Below the pieces are notes generated by a model, which was given only the letters and a program-made list of their open reading frames with translations, did not search any database and had not been told where the DNA came from. A stretch of DNA of 64,000 nt from Coraliomargarita sp. (GTDB lineage: Bacteria; Verrucomicrobiota; Verrucomicrobiia; Opitutales; UBA953). The stretch spans positions 62,001 to 126,000 of the forward strand of contig JAHEJL010000002.1 in the NCBI GenBank assembly GCA_024638885.1, written 5' to 3'. The position numbers were made by a program, and so were the translations under genes. Below are positions 27,027 to 34,606 of the stretch, piece after piece (the first letter of the stretch is position 1; every line of letters begins with the position of its first letter).

Positions 27027-27731
27027 TTAGCGGCCGACTTTGACGTCACCGTAGGCGTGGACCTTCTGGCAGATGAGGCGCAAGGAGCCTTCGAGGTCGC
27101 CGGAAGCGGTCTTGAAGGCGTCGGCGTCGATCGTGAGCGGAGCTCCGAGGACGACGAGCGGGGCGCCGTATTCCGGGCAACGGACGGCCTGTTCGAGGGT
27201 GAGGCCGCCGACCGCTTGGACGGGGACGTTGACGGCTTGGACGACTTCGCGGAGCTGGTCCATCGGGCTGGGCATGCGGAGACCGCGCGCGGCGATGCCG
27301 CGGCGTTCGTCGTAGCCGATGTGGTGGATGACGAAATCGCAGCCGAGGTCTTCGCAGAGCTTGGCGCCGGCGACCATGTCGGGGCAGCCGAGGTTATCGC
27401 CCATGACCTTGGCGCCGTGGTCGCGGCCGGCCTTCACGATGACCTTGAGGGTCTCTTCGTGGGCGCGGGCCATCACCACGACGTGCGTCGCGCCGGCCTT
27501 GGCCATCATCTCCGCTTCGAGGTAGCCGCCGTCCATCGTCTTCAGGTCGGCCACGATCGGGGTGTGGGGGAAGGCCTGACGGAGGGCGCGGACCCCATGG
27601 AGGCCTTCGGCCAGGATGAGCGGGGTGCCGGCTTCCAGCCAATCCACGCCCGCCCGCATCGCCATCGCCGCGGTTTCGAGGGCCTCGTCGATGTTCGTCA
27701 GGTCTAGGGAGATTTGGACAACAGGCTTCAT
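27027..27731 (-). CDS. KGPDC/hexulose-6-phosphate synthase-like enzyme
   Basis: A 234-residue beta/alpha barrel of the orotidine-phosphate decarboxylase superfamily, the branch that includes 3-keto-L-gulonate-6-phosphate decarboxylase (UlaD) and 3-hexulose-6-phosphate synthase. The D-x-K-x-x-D active site is ADLKTMDGG (Asp62, Lys64, Asp67), with Glu33 and His135/136 also matching family positions. The C-terminal phosphate-binding Gly-Arg is replaced (VVLGAPLTID). First gene of the operon, so it probably catalyses the committed C-C cleavage or decarboxylation. Which of the two reactions it performs is not decidable here. Confidence 0.82.
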   Translation of the reverse strand: MKPVVQISLDLTNIDEALETAAMAMRAGVDWLEAGTPLILAEGLHGVRALRQAFPHTPIVADLKTMDGGYLEAEMMAKAGATHVVVMARAHEETLKVIVKAGRDHGAKVMGDNLGCPDMVAGAKLCEDLGCDFVIHHIGYDERRGIAARGLRMPSPMDQLREVVQAVNVPVQAVGGLTLEQAVRCPEYGAPLVVLGAPLTIDADAFKTASGDLEGSLRLICQKVHAYGDVKVGR

Positions 27732-27851
27732 GCGGGTGGTGTTTTATTGCCGACCGAAACCTTCGGGGCAAATCGGTTTTAGATAATAATCACAGGTGTT
27801 TACCTTAATGGTCATCGCCAAAGGAATTTTTTAACGCCACAAACCACGATT
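27732..27851. promoter_or_regulatory. Divergent intergenic control region of the catabolic cluster
   Basis: The 120-bp gap between the HPS-like operon and the AraC-type regulator contains AT-rich blocks (TTTTAGATAATAATCAC, AATTTTTTAACG) suitable for promoters. It also holds a small palindrome CCGAAACCTTCGG (27754-27766). This is the natural place for the AraC-type protein to bind. Individual -35/-10 boxes cannot be assigned with confidence. Confidence 0.4.
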
Positions 27852-28625
27852 ATGCCAAAAGCGACACTCAGCCAAGCCGAGCTCCTGCGGAAGCAGCGGG
27901 AGGCCCTCAGCGAGGTCGTCATCGACGTGGAGACCATGGCGATCTTCGATTCGCTCCCGGGCTTCCTGTGTTTCCTCAAGAACCGGGCCGGGGAGCATCT
28001 CTATGCGAGCGGACTCTGGACGACCCGTCATGGTTTCCGGGAGGCGTGGGAGATGCTTTTCAAGACCGACCAAGACCTGACGCCCGGCGCGATGGCCGAA
28101 GCCTATCTGGCCGACGACGCCATCGTCTATCGCACGGGCAAGCCGGTGGTGGACAAGATCGAGATCTGCCTGGACGCGGTCGGCCTGCCGGACTGGCACG
28201 TCACCAGCAAGTATCCCGTCCGTAACCGGAAGGGCGAGATCATCGGCATCCTCGGCATCTCCCGCGTCTGCATGGGGCAGGCGCCGATCGCCTCCTTGAA
28301 CGTCAAGATCGGTCCCGCGACCAGGATGCTGCAGGACAACCTGCTCGTCTATCCTTCGGCGCAGGTCCTGGCGGATGCCTGCGGCCTGTCGGTCCGTCAG
28401 CTGCAGCGACGCTTCACCGATGCGCTCGGTCTCTCGCCTCGCGATTATTGGATGAAGTGCCGCATCCGCGCGGCCTGCGAAAGCATCATCAAGGGCGAAG
28501 AGAAGCTCGGCGCCTTGTCGATGCGCCTCGGGTTCTGCGACCAGAGCAGCTTCACGGCCCAGTTCCGCCGTCATACGGGCGTGACGCCCAGCGCCTTCGC
28601 CCGCGGGAAGAAGACCCTGAGCTGA
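27852..28625 (+). CDS. AraC-family transcriptional regulator with PAS-like sensor domain
   Basis: A 257-residue regulator. Residues 25-150 (FDSLPGFLCFLKNRAGEHLYAS ... VRNRKGEIIGILGISR) look like a PAS-type ligand-binding domain. The C-terminal third has the AraC double helix-turn-helix (VLADACGLSVRQLQRRFTDA and LGFCDQSSFTAQFRRHTGVTP). It is transcribed away from the catabolic operon at 27731, a typical arrangement for a local activator of the sugar genes. The effector is likely a small molecule related to the operon substrate. Confidence 0.88.
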   Translation: MPKATLSQAELLRKQREALSEVVIDVETMAIFDSLPGFLCFLKNRAGEHLYASGLWTTRHGFREAWEMLFKTDQDLTPGAMAEAYLADDAIVYRTGKPVVDKIEICLDAVGLPDWHVTSKYPVRNRKGEIIGILGISRVCMGQAPIASLNVKIGPATRMLQDNLLVYPSAQVLADACGLSVRQLQRRFTDALGLSPRDYWMKCRIRAACESIIKGEEKLGALSMRLGFCDQSSFTAQFRRHTGVTPSAFARGKKTLS

Positions 28626-28627
28626 GC

Positions 28628-29272
28628 TCAGAGCGGGCGCAGGATGCAGCGGCAGGGGGCACCGTCGCCCTTGGCGATGCGGATCGGGAGGCAGATCATC
28701 TCGTAGCGACCAGGCTTGGCCTTCGCGAGGTTGAGGCCTTCGATGATCCAGACCTTCTTGCCCAGCAGGATATGATGGGTCGGGACGGCATCCTTGTAGA
28801 AGCCGCCGACGCTGAAGTAATCGATACCGACCGTGCGGATACCTTTATCGGCCAGAACCTGCGCGGCTTCCTTGGAGACGTAGACGAAATCCTTGTCGAA
28901 GGACTTCTTCTTCCAGCTGACCTTCGAGTTGCGCGTGCGGAAGAGGATGCGCTCGCCCTTCTTGAGCTTCAGCTTGGCCAGCTCGGCGGGCTTGATGGAT
29001 TCCTGGTCCTTGATCTCGACGACGCGGCACGGGCCGATCACGGCTTCGAAGGGGAGGTCGTCCATCGTGCCGAGGCCTTTGAGGAAATGCCAAGGCGAGT
29101 CCATGTGCGTGCCCGCGTGCGTGTTCAGGTTGAAGACCGACACGTTGCAGACGTCGCCCTTGGCCAGCGCGGCGTGCGGCTTGATGACCGTCGGCGGATT
29201 GCCCGGCCAGCCGTGCATGCCGTTGGCGAACGGGATGGTGACGTCGATCCAGGCGGACTTCTTCGAGGGCAT
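28628..29272 (-). CDS. Cyclase-family protein (kynurenine formamidase-like)
   Basis: The start at 29272 (MPSKKSAWIDVTIP) gives 214 residues. An open frame extending to 29476 runs through repeats and should be ignored. It has the PF04199 cyclase/formamidase signature HAGTHMDSPWHF (His52, His56, Asp58, His62), which binds a metal. It probably hydrolyses an amide, lactone or cyclic ester. The stop lies 2 bp from the convergent AraC gene. Immediately upstream of the start is a GATGGAN heptamer array. Confidence 0.85.
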   Translation of the reverse strand: MPSKKSAWIDVTIPFANGMHGWPGNPPTVIKPHAALAKGDVCNVSVFNLNTHAGTHMDSPWHFLKGLGTMDDLPFEAVIGPCRVVEIKDQESIKPAELAKLKLKKGERILFRTRNSKVSWKKKSFDKDFVYVSKEAAQVLADKGIRTVGIDYFSVGGFYKDAVPTHHILLGKKVWIIEGLNLAKAKPGRYEMICLPIRIAKGDGAPCRCILRPL

Positions 29273-29274
29273 GG

Positions 29275-29309
29275 GATGGAAGATGGAGGATGAGTGATGG
29301 ATGATAAAG
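29275..29309. repeat. Start-proximal heptamer array GATGGAN x5
   Basis: Five 7-bp units (GATGGAA, GATGGAG, GATGAGT, GATGGAT, GATAAAG) begin 2 bp beyond the start codon of the cyclase gene. They occupy the place of its ribosome-binding site. Confidence 0.8.
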
Positions 29310-29365
29310 GAGGAAGCGTGGGGAGGATGAGAGGGCAGGAGGACCCGAGGGTAGACGATGTCTTT

Positions 29366-29474
29366 GGTAGGGCGTGGCTCTCCGAGCCCGCCGTTGACCG
29401 TTGGGAGAATCGAATCTCGCTCGAGGATCGCCTGTCCGTCCGCTAACGGCGGGCTCGGAGAGCCCAGCCCTACC
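29366..29474. repeat. REPIN with near-perfect long arms
   Basis: GGTAGGGCGTGGCTCTCCGA (29366-29385) continues to 29395 and is matched, inverted, at 29445-29474 ending GCCCTACC. The two 30-bp arms are almost fully complementary. Each arm has its own small hairpin (GGCTC-TCC-GAGCC). The 49-bp centre shows no clear feature. It lies between the cyclase start and composite repeat B, in an otherwise geneless 472-bp stretch. Confidence 0.85.
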
Positions 29475-29504
29475 AATTGCCATCCGGATCAATGTCTCCC
29501 ACAT

Positions 29505-29735
29505 CCGCCAACCGCTAAACGCTTCAACCTGACATGGGTAGGGCGGTCATTGCCATGACCGCCGTTCGCATCCGTGCGTGGGTCGAACCGGGCAAGGTCA
29601 CCGATTGCTCCTATGTCCGTCCTCCGACGGACGTGATGGCAATCACGTCCCTACCTCATGCCCGCAGCCAATCATCCGTTCTCCGGTTTCCCTTTTGAGC
29701 GGTTCAGTGCCTATCCGCCAACCGCTTGCCGCTAC
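29505..29735. repeat. Composite repeat B: heptamers, REPIN, inverted arm
   Basis: Heptamers CCGCCAA, CCGCTAA and ACGCTTC (29505-29525) precede a REPIN (29536-29655) with the same hairpins as copy A: CGGTCATTGCCATGACCG, then CGTGATGGCAATCACG and CCCTACC. The arm CTCCGGTTTCCCTTTTGAG ends at 29699. Heptamers CCGCCAA, CCGCTTG and CCGCTAC (29715-29735) end 10 bp from the stop codon of the sialidase-like gene. The left CTCAAAGGG arm seen in copy A is missing. Confidence 0.82.
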
Positions 29736-29744
29736 CCGTCCGCG

Positions 29745-31277
29745 CTACCTCTTGCTCGGTGCCGCCACCTCCGTCACGAAGACGGACGTGTTCGGCGAGT
29801 GGCCGGAATAGAAGGCGAGGTAGTGGCTGTCCTTGATGAAGGTCGCGTTGATGTTGCCCGCTTCGGTAGGGTCTTCGCTGCCGACGGCGATGGCCTCCGA
29901 GGTCGGCCAGCTGAGGGGGTGGTCGAAGATGGCTGCCGGGTCGGCGACGCGTCGGCGGAGGATGCCGCCTTTGCCGCGCTGATAGTAGTAGTTGCTGACG
30001 AGCCCAGTCTTCGCGTCGAGCACGAGGCTGGGCGTCGAGCCCATGACTTCGCCGATGTTGGTCTGGGCTTTCTTCCAGGTGACGCCGTAGTCGGTCGAGG
30101 TCAGTTGGTGCTGGGAGCGGGCCGTCGTCCCGCCGCCCCAGACTTCGCAACGTCCGATGGCGAGGATCTTACCGTCACCGAGATAGACCGCCGAAGGCTC
30201 GGTCGGCCACTGGGCCTTGGTCAGGCCACTTTCCACGGTCGTCTGTTGCCAGGTCTGGCCGTTATCGGCGCTGGTCAGGGTGCCCCACGCGTGATCGTTG
30301 CCATCTGCGTAGCTGCCGGAGAACCAGAGGCACATCAGCCCGACCTTCGGAACGGTGAAGATATCGGTGATCTGGACCGGCGTCGGCGAAAGCTTCGGGG
30401 TGGTGAGCAGCTTGAAGTTCACGCCGTCGGTCGTGCGATAAAGGTCCTGCAGCCATTCCTTGCCGACCCGGCGGACCCAGAAGAGGGCGGCGCCGTCGGC
30501 GTCCAGGCCTTTGCCGACGGGGACTTCGCCGAAGCCGGGGGTGTTCGCCACGACCGTCTCCGGCGTCCAGGTACGTCCGTGGTCCGCCGAGGTGCGGGCG
30601 TAAGCCACGCGGGCGTCTTCGCCGATGGTATGGCCCGAGCCGCGGCTGTAGACGCAGACGAGCTTGTCGCCGATCGCCTGCATCATCGGCCAGGAGTTGT
30701 AGCCTTTGACGTCTTCCACGAGGAAGGCCTTGGGCGTGGCGGGTAGGGGGGTGACCTTGACCAACGCGAGACCGGTCGGGCGTTTGAACGAATTGGCAGG
30801 GTCCTTCGGTTCGCGTTGGATACGGATATTCAGCGGGGCGCCGCCGACGACGCGGTGATAGGACTCCAGTACGATCGTGCGGGTGACGAAAGGTTTGGCG
30901 GGTACGGGGGTGCGAACGGGATTACCGACGTAGCGTTCACCTAACGGCCTGCTTTCCAGCATTTGCGAAAGGTGGACGCGGTAGACGTCTTCCGCTCCGG
31001 CTTCGGTGGAAGCTTCGTCCGTGGTCACCAGGATTTCAACCTTCACGGCGGCGCAATCGGAGGGCAGGTTGACCACGCCCGCGACGGACTGTCCTTCGGT
31101 GCCGCCGGAAAGAGACCAGACGGGCAAGTGGCTCGCTCCATCCGTCATCGTGACCAGGGACGGCTTACCTGTCGCTATCGTGAGCTGTGAAGCCGTCAGC
31201 GTGACGGGTGCGTGGTCGGCGGAAAGTCCCTGCGTGATGGTTGCCAGCAGGGTAAGCAGCGCAAAGATGACTTTCAT
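29745..31277 (-). CDS. Exported sialidase/BNR-repeat protein
   Basis: The start at 31277 (MKVIFALLTLLATITQGLSA) provides a signal peptide and gives 510 residues. Four Asp-box motifs of the sialidase/BNR propeller are visible: TSADHGRTW, YRTTDGVNF, TSADNGQTW and TSTDYGVTW. The C-terminal two-thirds is therefore a propeller, preceded by about 150 residues of beta-rich sequence. It may hydrolyse or bind an acidic sugar polymer outside the cytoplasm. Catalytic Arg triad residues cannot be assigned with certainty, so a non-enzymatic role is possible. Confidence 0.8.
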   Translation of the reverse strand: MKVIFALLTLLATITQGLSADHAPVTLTASQLTIATGKPSLVTMTDGASHLPVWSLSGGTEGQSVAGVVNLPSDCAAVKVEILVTTDEASTEAGAEDVYRVHLSQMLESRPLGERYVGNPVRTPVPAKPFVTRTIVLESYHRVVGGAPLNIRIQREPKDPANSFKRPTGLALVKVTPLPATPKAFLVEDVKGYNSWPMMQAIGDKLVCVYSRGSGHTIGEDARVAYARTSADHGRTWTPETVVANTPGFGEVPVGKGLDADGAALFWVRRVGKEWLQDLYRTTDGVNFKLLTTPKLSPTPVQITDIFTVPKVGLMCLWFSGSYADGNDHAWGTLTSADNGQTWQQTTVESGLTKAQWPTEPSAVYLGDGKILAIGRCEVWGGGTTARSQHQLTSTDYGVTWKKAQTNIGEVMGSTPSLVLDAKTGLVSNYYYQRGKGGILRRRVADPAAIFDHPLSWPTSEAIAVGSEDPTEAGNINATFIKDSHYLAFYSGHSPNTSVFVTEVAAPSKR

Positions 31278-31365
31278 GGGGTTGCGTGAGTGTCGGTTCG
31301 TTGGCTCCGATGGCAAGCGTCGGTGAAGGCAGGGTCGGGACCGCATCACGACATAGGTGAATCGA

Positions 31366-31391
31366 GGTAGGGACGGTACCGCGTGCTGTCC
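31366..31391. repeat. Solitary REP unit
   Basis: GGTAGGG followed by an imperfect hairpin GGACGGTACCGCGTGCTGTCC (given as arms GGACGGTAC and GTGCTGTCC). It lies in the gap between the sialidase-like and GH88/105-like genes. No clear inverted partner is seen, so it looks like a decayed half of the CAT-loop family found at 20206 and 34439. Confidence 0.65.
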
Positions 31392-31480
31392 TGAGGGTTG
31401 GGGCGTGATTCATGGTACGTTCCCGTGCGGAGGGAACGGCTTAGTCAGGTCAGGCGCCTAAGCGTCTTTGGTCCTGCGTC

Positions 31481-32980
31481 TCAGGGGCTCTTTAGGGCTG
31501 CTATGAGCTGAGCCATCAGGCCCATTCCCATTTGGAAGATGCCGCGATAGTCGCTTCGCTGCAGTTCGAGTCCGCCCTTGTTGGATGGGGCGGCGCCGTC
31601 GAGGAAACCGTCTCGGGTGAGATGACGCTCGAGGCCGTCAAGGGTCCTTTGCGCCGCAGCACGCGACGATTCATCGAGCCATCCATTTCGCGCCCCCAAG
31701 GCCAATGCGGCGGCGATGCCGGCGCTGCCGGAGGTGTCTGCTTCAAGTTTGGGCTCGTTCACGATCACGCTCCAGAGCCCGTCTTGGCGTTGATGCGAGA
31801 TGATCCAGAGGGCTAGTTTCTGATACTGCAACTTGAGGTCCTCGATGTCCTTGCGTTCGCGGGCGACTTCCAGCGTGCGCGCAAGTCCAAGCATCTGCCA
31901 TGCGATGCCCCGCGCCCAGTTGCGGTTCCCGCGCTTGCCGTCGTCGTCGTAAGTGCGCCAGAATTCCTTTCCATCAAAGAATCTTACCTGGCGTATGCGG
32001 CATTGATACAAGGCGTCCTGCATCATCTTTTCGTCATTTCGTTGTCTGGCGACTATCGCCATCGGATAGGCTACGGTGTAAGAGCCTTCGCCGGACATCT
32101 GATCCCCGTCCTGTATCGATCCGTTAGGGCGCCGGCGTGCTTCCCAGAACCCGGTTGTCATGCCTAACGACGGATGGTCGGGGCGCAGCTTGGCCAGCGC
32201 TGCGAAGGGAAGACCGCCTTCGATGCCGTAGATCCGTCCGTCGTTCGGCGCTGACTTGGGGTTTTCGTAGACCAGCCCGTCGTCGCGGAAGAACAGGGAC
32301 AGGTGCCTTTGTGCCATGGATTTCATGCCCTGATGCTCGGCGATGGCGGAGAGGTCGATGAGTCCGTCGAGCACGCATCCTTCCATCCAGCCGAATTGCT
32401 GGACGACGGCCAGGGAGTTCATGCGGCTGTAGAACTCCTGCAAGGGCTTCGTCGTTCCCGGCTGGAGCAGGTGCGGTTTCAACGTGTCCGGGAGGTCCGC
32501 GCCGGAGATGAGTATTTCCAGGTCGCTGCCCTTCGCGAGGCGAAGGGCGACCCCTTCGCGTATCATGTCCGCGGCGTCTGGCGCTGATACTCTCAACTGG
32601 TATATCTGAAACGGCGCAGGGAAGCGCACGTCAATTTCCCCGATTTTCCTTCCGGAGTCGGCGAGAGCAACTTCCACGATTTTCGCATCTCTCTCGTCCA
32701 GTGCCACGGCGATGCGCAGGTGGGTGGGGTTCGGGGTCCGGGTGTCCGCTGGCCACTTCAGTATGAGCGCGGGTTTGTCCGCGGTCGTGATGGTAACGGT
32801 CTTCCAGCCGAACGGTGCGCGTTGCCCTTTGGGGACCGGTAGGCCGCTCGAAGATGTCACTTCTGCCGTGACATGCCTGCTAGGGGTTTCGTCTCCTCCG
32901 AGGCTGTCAACAGGCAGCATTGCTATGCATGCAGACAGGATTAGCGCCGGTGTTCTTAACAAGCGAGGGGCGGCTCTCAT
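31481..32980 (-). CDS. GH88/GH105-like unsaturated glycuronyl hydrolase
   Basis: A 499-residue exported protein. After the signal and a beta-rich N-terminal region (to about residue 175) comes an alpha/alpha-barrel with motifs of unsaturated rhamnogalacturonyl/glucuronyl hydrolases: MEGCVLDGLIDLSAIAE, NWARGIAWQMLGLARTL, SHQRQDGLWSVIV, DTSGSAGIAAALALGA and YRGIFQMGMGLM. These enzymes cleave 4,5-unsaturated uronic acids from lyase products by hydration. The codon choice is noticeably less GC3-biased than that of its neighbours, which may mark recent acquisition. Confidence 0.78.
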   Translation of the reverse strand: MRAAPRLLRTPALILSACIAMLPVDSLGGDETPSRHVTAEVTSSSGLPVPKGQRAPFGWKTVTITTADKPALILKWPADTRTPNPTHLRIAVALDERDAKIVEVALADSGRKIGEIDVRFPAPFQIYQLRVSAPDAADMIREGVALRLAKGSDLEILISGADLPDTLKPHLLQPGTTKPLQEFYSRMNSLAVVQQFGWMEGCVLDGLIDLSAIAEHQGMKSMAQRHLSLFFRDDGLVYENPKSAPNDGRIYGIEGGLPFAALAKLRPDHPSLGMTTGFWEARRRPNGSIQDGDQMSGEGSYTVAYPMAIVARQRNDEKMMQDALYQCRIRQVRFFDGKEFWRTYDDDGKRGNRNWARGIAWQMLGLARTLEVARERKDIEDLKLQYQKLALWIISHQRQDGLWSVIVNEPKLEADTSGSAGIAAALALGARNGWLDESSRAAAQRTLDGLERHLTRDGFLDGAAPSNKGGLELQRSDYRGIFQMGMGLMAQLIAALKSP

Positions 32981-33188
32981 GTGTTTCAGGGATTAATCCG
33001 CCATATCACCAAGTAGCCATGTGCATGCAACTCAGAGATTGATCCGTAGATGTGGCGTCCAGCCTGGTCCCGGCCAGCGGGATCAAAAAGGGGTTATTTG
33101 ACCAAGAGAAGCTCCTGTATCATGAGTCCCGCGATGGGCTTTGTGTCGGCTTGGGCGTGGAGGTGTGGTGCTGGCTGTTCGCCGAGCC

Positions 33189-34370
33189 TTATTTGCTGAC
33201 CGTCACCACCGCCGGATGGGCGAGCGAGTTCCAGCAGGCGTCGAAGAGTTTGGCGTCGGGTTCGCCGTCGGTGACGATGAAGCGGTAGCGGGTGACGTAG
33301 GGCTTGCCGGGCTGGATCGAGAACGCGCCCAGCTTCTGCGGGACGATCGAGAAGTAGGGCATGTCCGGGTGCAGGCGGACCGGCATCGGGAAGCGGAAAT
33401 TATCAGGGTAGCCCAGGACGGCGGTGCCGGAGAGGCCGGCGGAGGTCTTGCCGCCGAGGTAACACCAGCGGGCGCGGGTGCCGTCGGCTTTCTTGCGGTC
33501 GCTGAGCCCTTCGGAGGTCAGGTAGCGGGCGCCTTCCTTGCCGTTCCATTCATCAGGGCCGCGGAGACCGAAGCTGCCGTAATGGTATTCGGGGAGATCG
33601 AGCGGGTCGTTCGTCGCGCAGGTCTGGGTGGTGGTGAGGTCGAAGACGTGCATCGCCTTGGGCGCATGCGAGAGGGCGTAGGCCCGGACGGACCAGCGGT
33701 CGAGGAGGGCGGTGATGGGCTGGGGGCCGGAGAGGTCGTTCATGTGCATCTCGGCTTCGAAGCCGCCGAATGCTTCGCCTGACCAGACGCGTCCGCCTTG
33801 GTGCCATTGTTCTTCGCCCTTCTTCGACTGCATGTTCCAGAAGTCGGTGGCTCGCCCCTGGAAGACCGCCTTGGTGAAGGGAGTCCAGATGCCGTGGTGA
33901 TGGGCATGGTTGGAAGGGTAGTCGCCCGTGACGATGGCGCCGGACGGGGAACTCACCGGGTGGAGGTAGCCCGCGCGGAGGATCTCGTCCTTGATGTCGG
34001 CCCGCGGCTTCTTGGTCTTGTCCGTGCGGAAGTTCAGCGCGGGCTTACCGTCGATCGTGAGCGTGAGCCCGTCTTCGCCGGGACCGACCTTCACCGCCGG
34101 TGTTTGGGGTGCGGCGTGTTTCGTCACCTTGAGCGTCAGTCCTTTGTTGGCCGCGAGGAACCCGATGACGCAGGTGCTGCTGGCATCATCCTCGGCTTGC
34201 AGGGGGTATTCGCGGCCGGCCTCGTCCTTGACGGAGAGCGCCTCTCCCGGGCTGCGCGGAACCTTGGCGTTGACGACCAAGGCGGCGCGATCGACCGGCG
34301 CGGGCGCGATGGTGATCGTCTGGGCGGAGAGGGCGGCGGTGAGGAGGATGAGGGGGAGGCTACGAACCAT
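33189..34370 (-). CDS. Exported PmoA-like (DUF6807) protein
   Basis: The start at 34370 (MVRSLPLILLTAALSAQ) gives a signal peptide and 393 residues. Family marks are FRTDKTKKPRADIKDEILRAGYLHPVSSPSG, NHAHHHGIWTPFTKA, WHQGGRVWSG and LPEYHYGSFGLRGPDEW. The family (PF14100, named for methane oxygenase PmoA but unrelated to membrane PmoA) is common in PVC bacteria. The cluster of histidines suggests a metal site. No reaction is established. A short hairpin-like repeat lies at the stop, and octamer/heptamer arrays lie upstream of the start. Confidence 0.82.
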   Translation of the reverse strand: MVRSLPLILLTAALSAQTITIAPAPVDRAALVVNAKVPRSPGEALSVKDEAGREYPLQAEDDASSTCVIGFLAANKGLTLKVTKHAAPQTPAVKVGPGEDGLTLTIDGKPALNFRTDKTKKPRADIKDEILRAGYLHPVSSPSGAIVTGDYPSNHAHHHGIWTPFTKAVFQGRATDFWNMQSKKGEEQWHQGGRVWSGEAFGGFEAEMHMNDLSGPQPITALLDRWSVRAYALSHAPKAMHVFDLTTTQTCATNDPLDLPEYHYGSFGLRGPDEWNGKEGARYLTSEGLSDRKKADGTRARWCYLGGKTSAGLSGTAVLGYPDNFRFPMPVRLHPDMPYFSIVPQKLGAFSIQPGKPYVTRYRFIVTDGEPDAKLFDACWNSLAHPAVVTVSK

Positions 34371-34382
34371 GGGGTCAATACA

Positions 34383-34434
34383 GTGCAAAGGTGCAAAAGT
34401 GCAAAGGTGCTTTTTCCCGAGAGTATGGAGTATG
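34383..34434. repeat. Octamer array GTGCAAAR followed by heptamers GAGTATG
   Basis: GTGCAAAG, GTGCAAAA, GTGCAAAG and GTGCTTTT (34383-34414) have an 8-bp period. Six bases later come GAGTATG twice (34421-34434). The array begins 12 bp upstream of the PmoA-like start codon. The same octamer occurs at 37939-37970, also near a gene start. Confidence 0.8.
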
Positions 34435-34438
34435 GGGT

Positions 34439-34603
34439 GGGTAGGGACAGCACCACGTGCTGTCCTTCTTCGCCGCAGGGCGAACCCAGGGTAGGGGCAC
34501 GATGCATCGTGCACCCCATGAGGAGGGCGCGGCGTAGCCATGCCCCTAGCTTCGGCCGCCCTGTGGCGGCCTAGTTTCCCAACCGCCGACCGCTAACCGC
34601 TAC
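34439..34603. repeat. REP units and stop-proximal heptamers
   Basis: GGGTAGGG with hairpin GGACAGCAC-CAC-GTGCTGTCC (34439-34464) is followed by GGGTAGGGGCACGATGCATC with partner GTGCACCCC (34489-34516). A degenerate GCGGCGTAGCCATGCCCCTA unit and a GGCCGCC/GGCGGCC palindrome (34555-34570) follow. Heptamers CCGCCGA, CCGCTAA and CCGCTAC (34583-34603) end 3 bp from the stop codon of the LamG gene. Together with the array before it, this fills the whole gap. Confidence 0.78.
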
Positions 34604-34606
34604 CAC

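Noticed and set aside
27852..28574. Minus-strand frame opposite the AraC regulator
   Set aside because: No domain, and the plus-strand AraC signature is clear.
29276..29476. N-terminal extension of the cyclase gene through 29476
   Set aside because: The added residues come from heptamers and a REPIN. The family begins at the Met at 29272.
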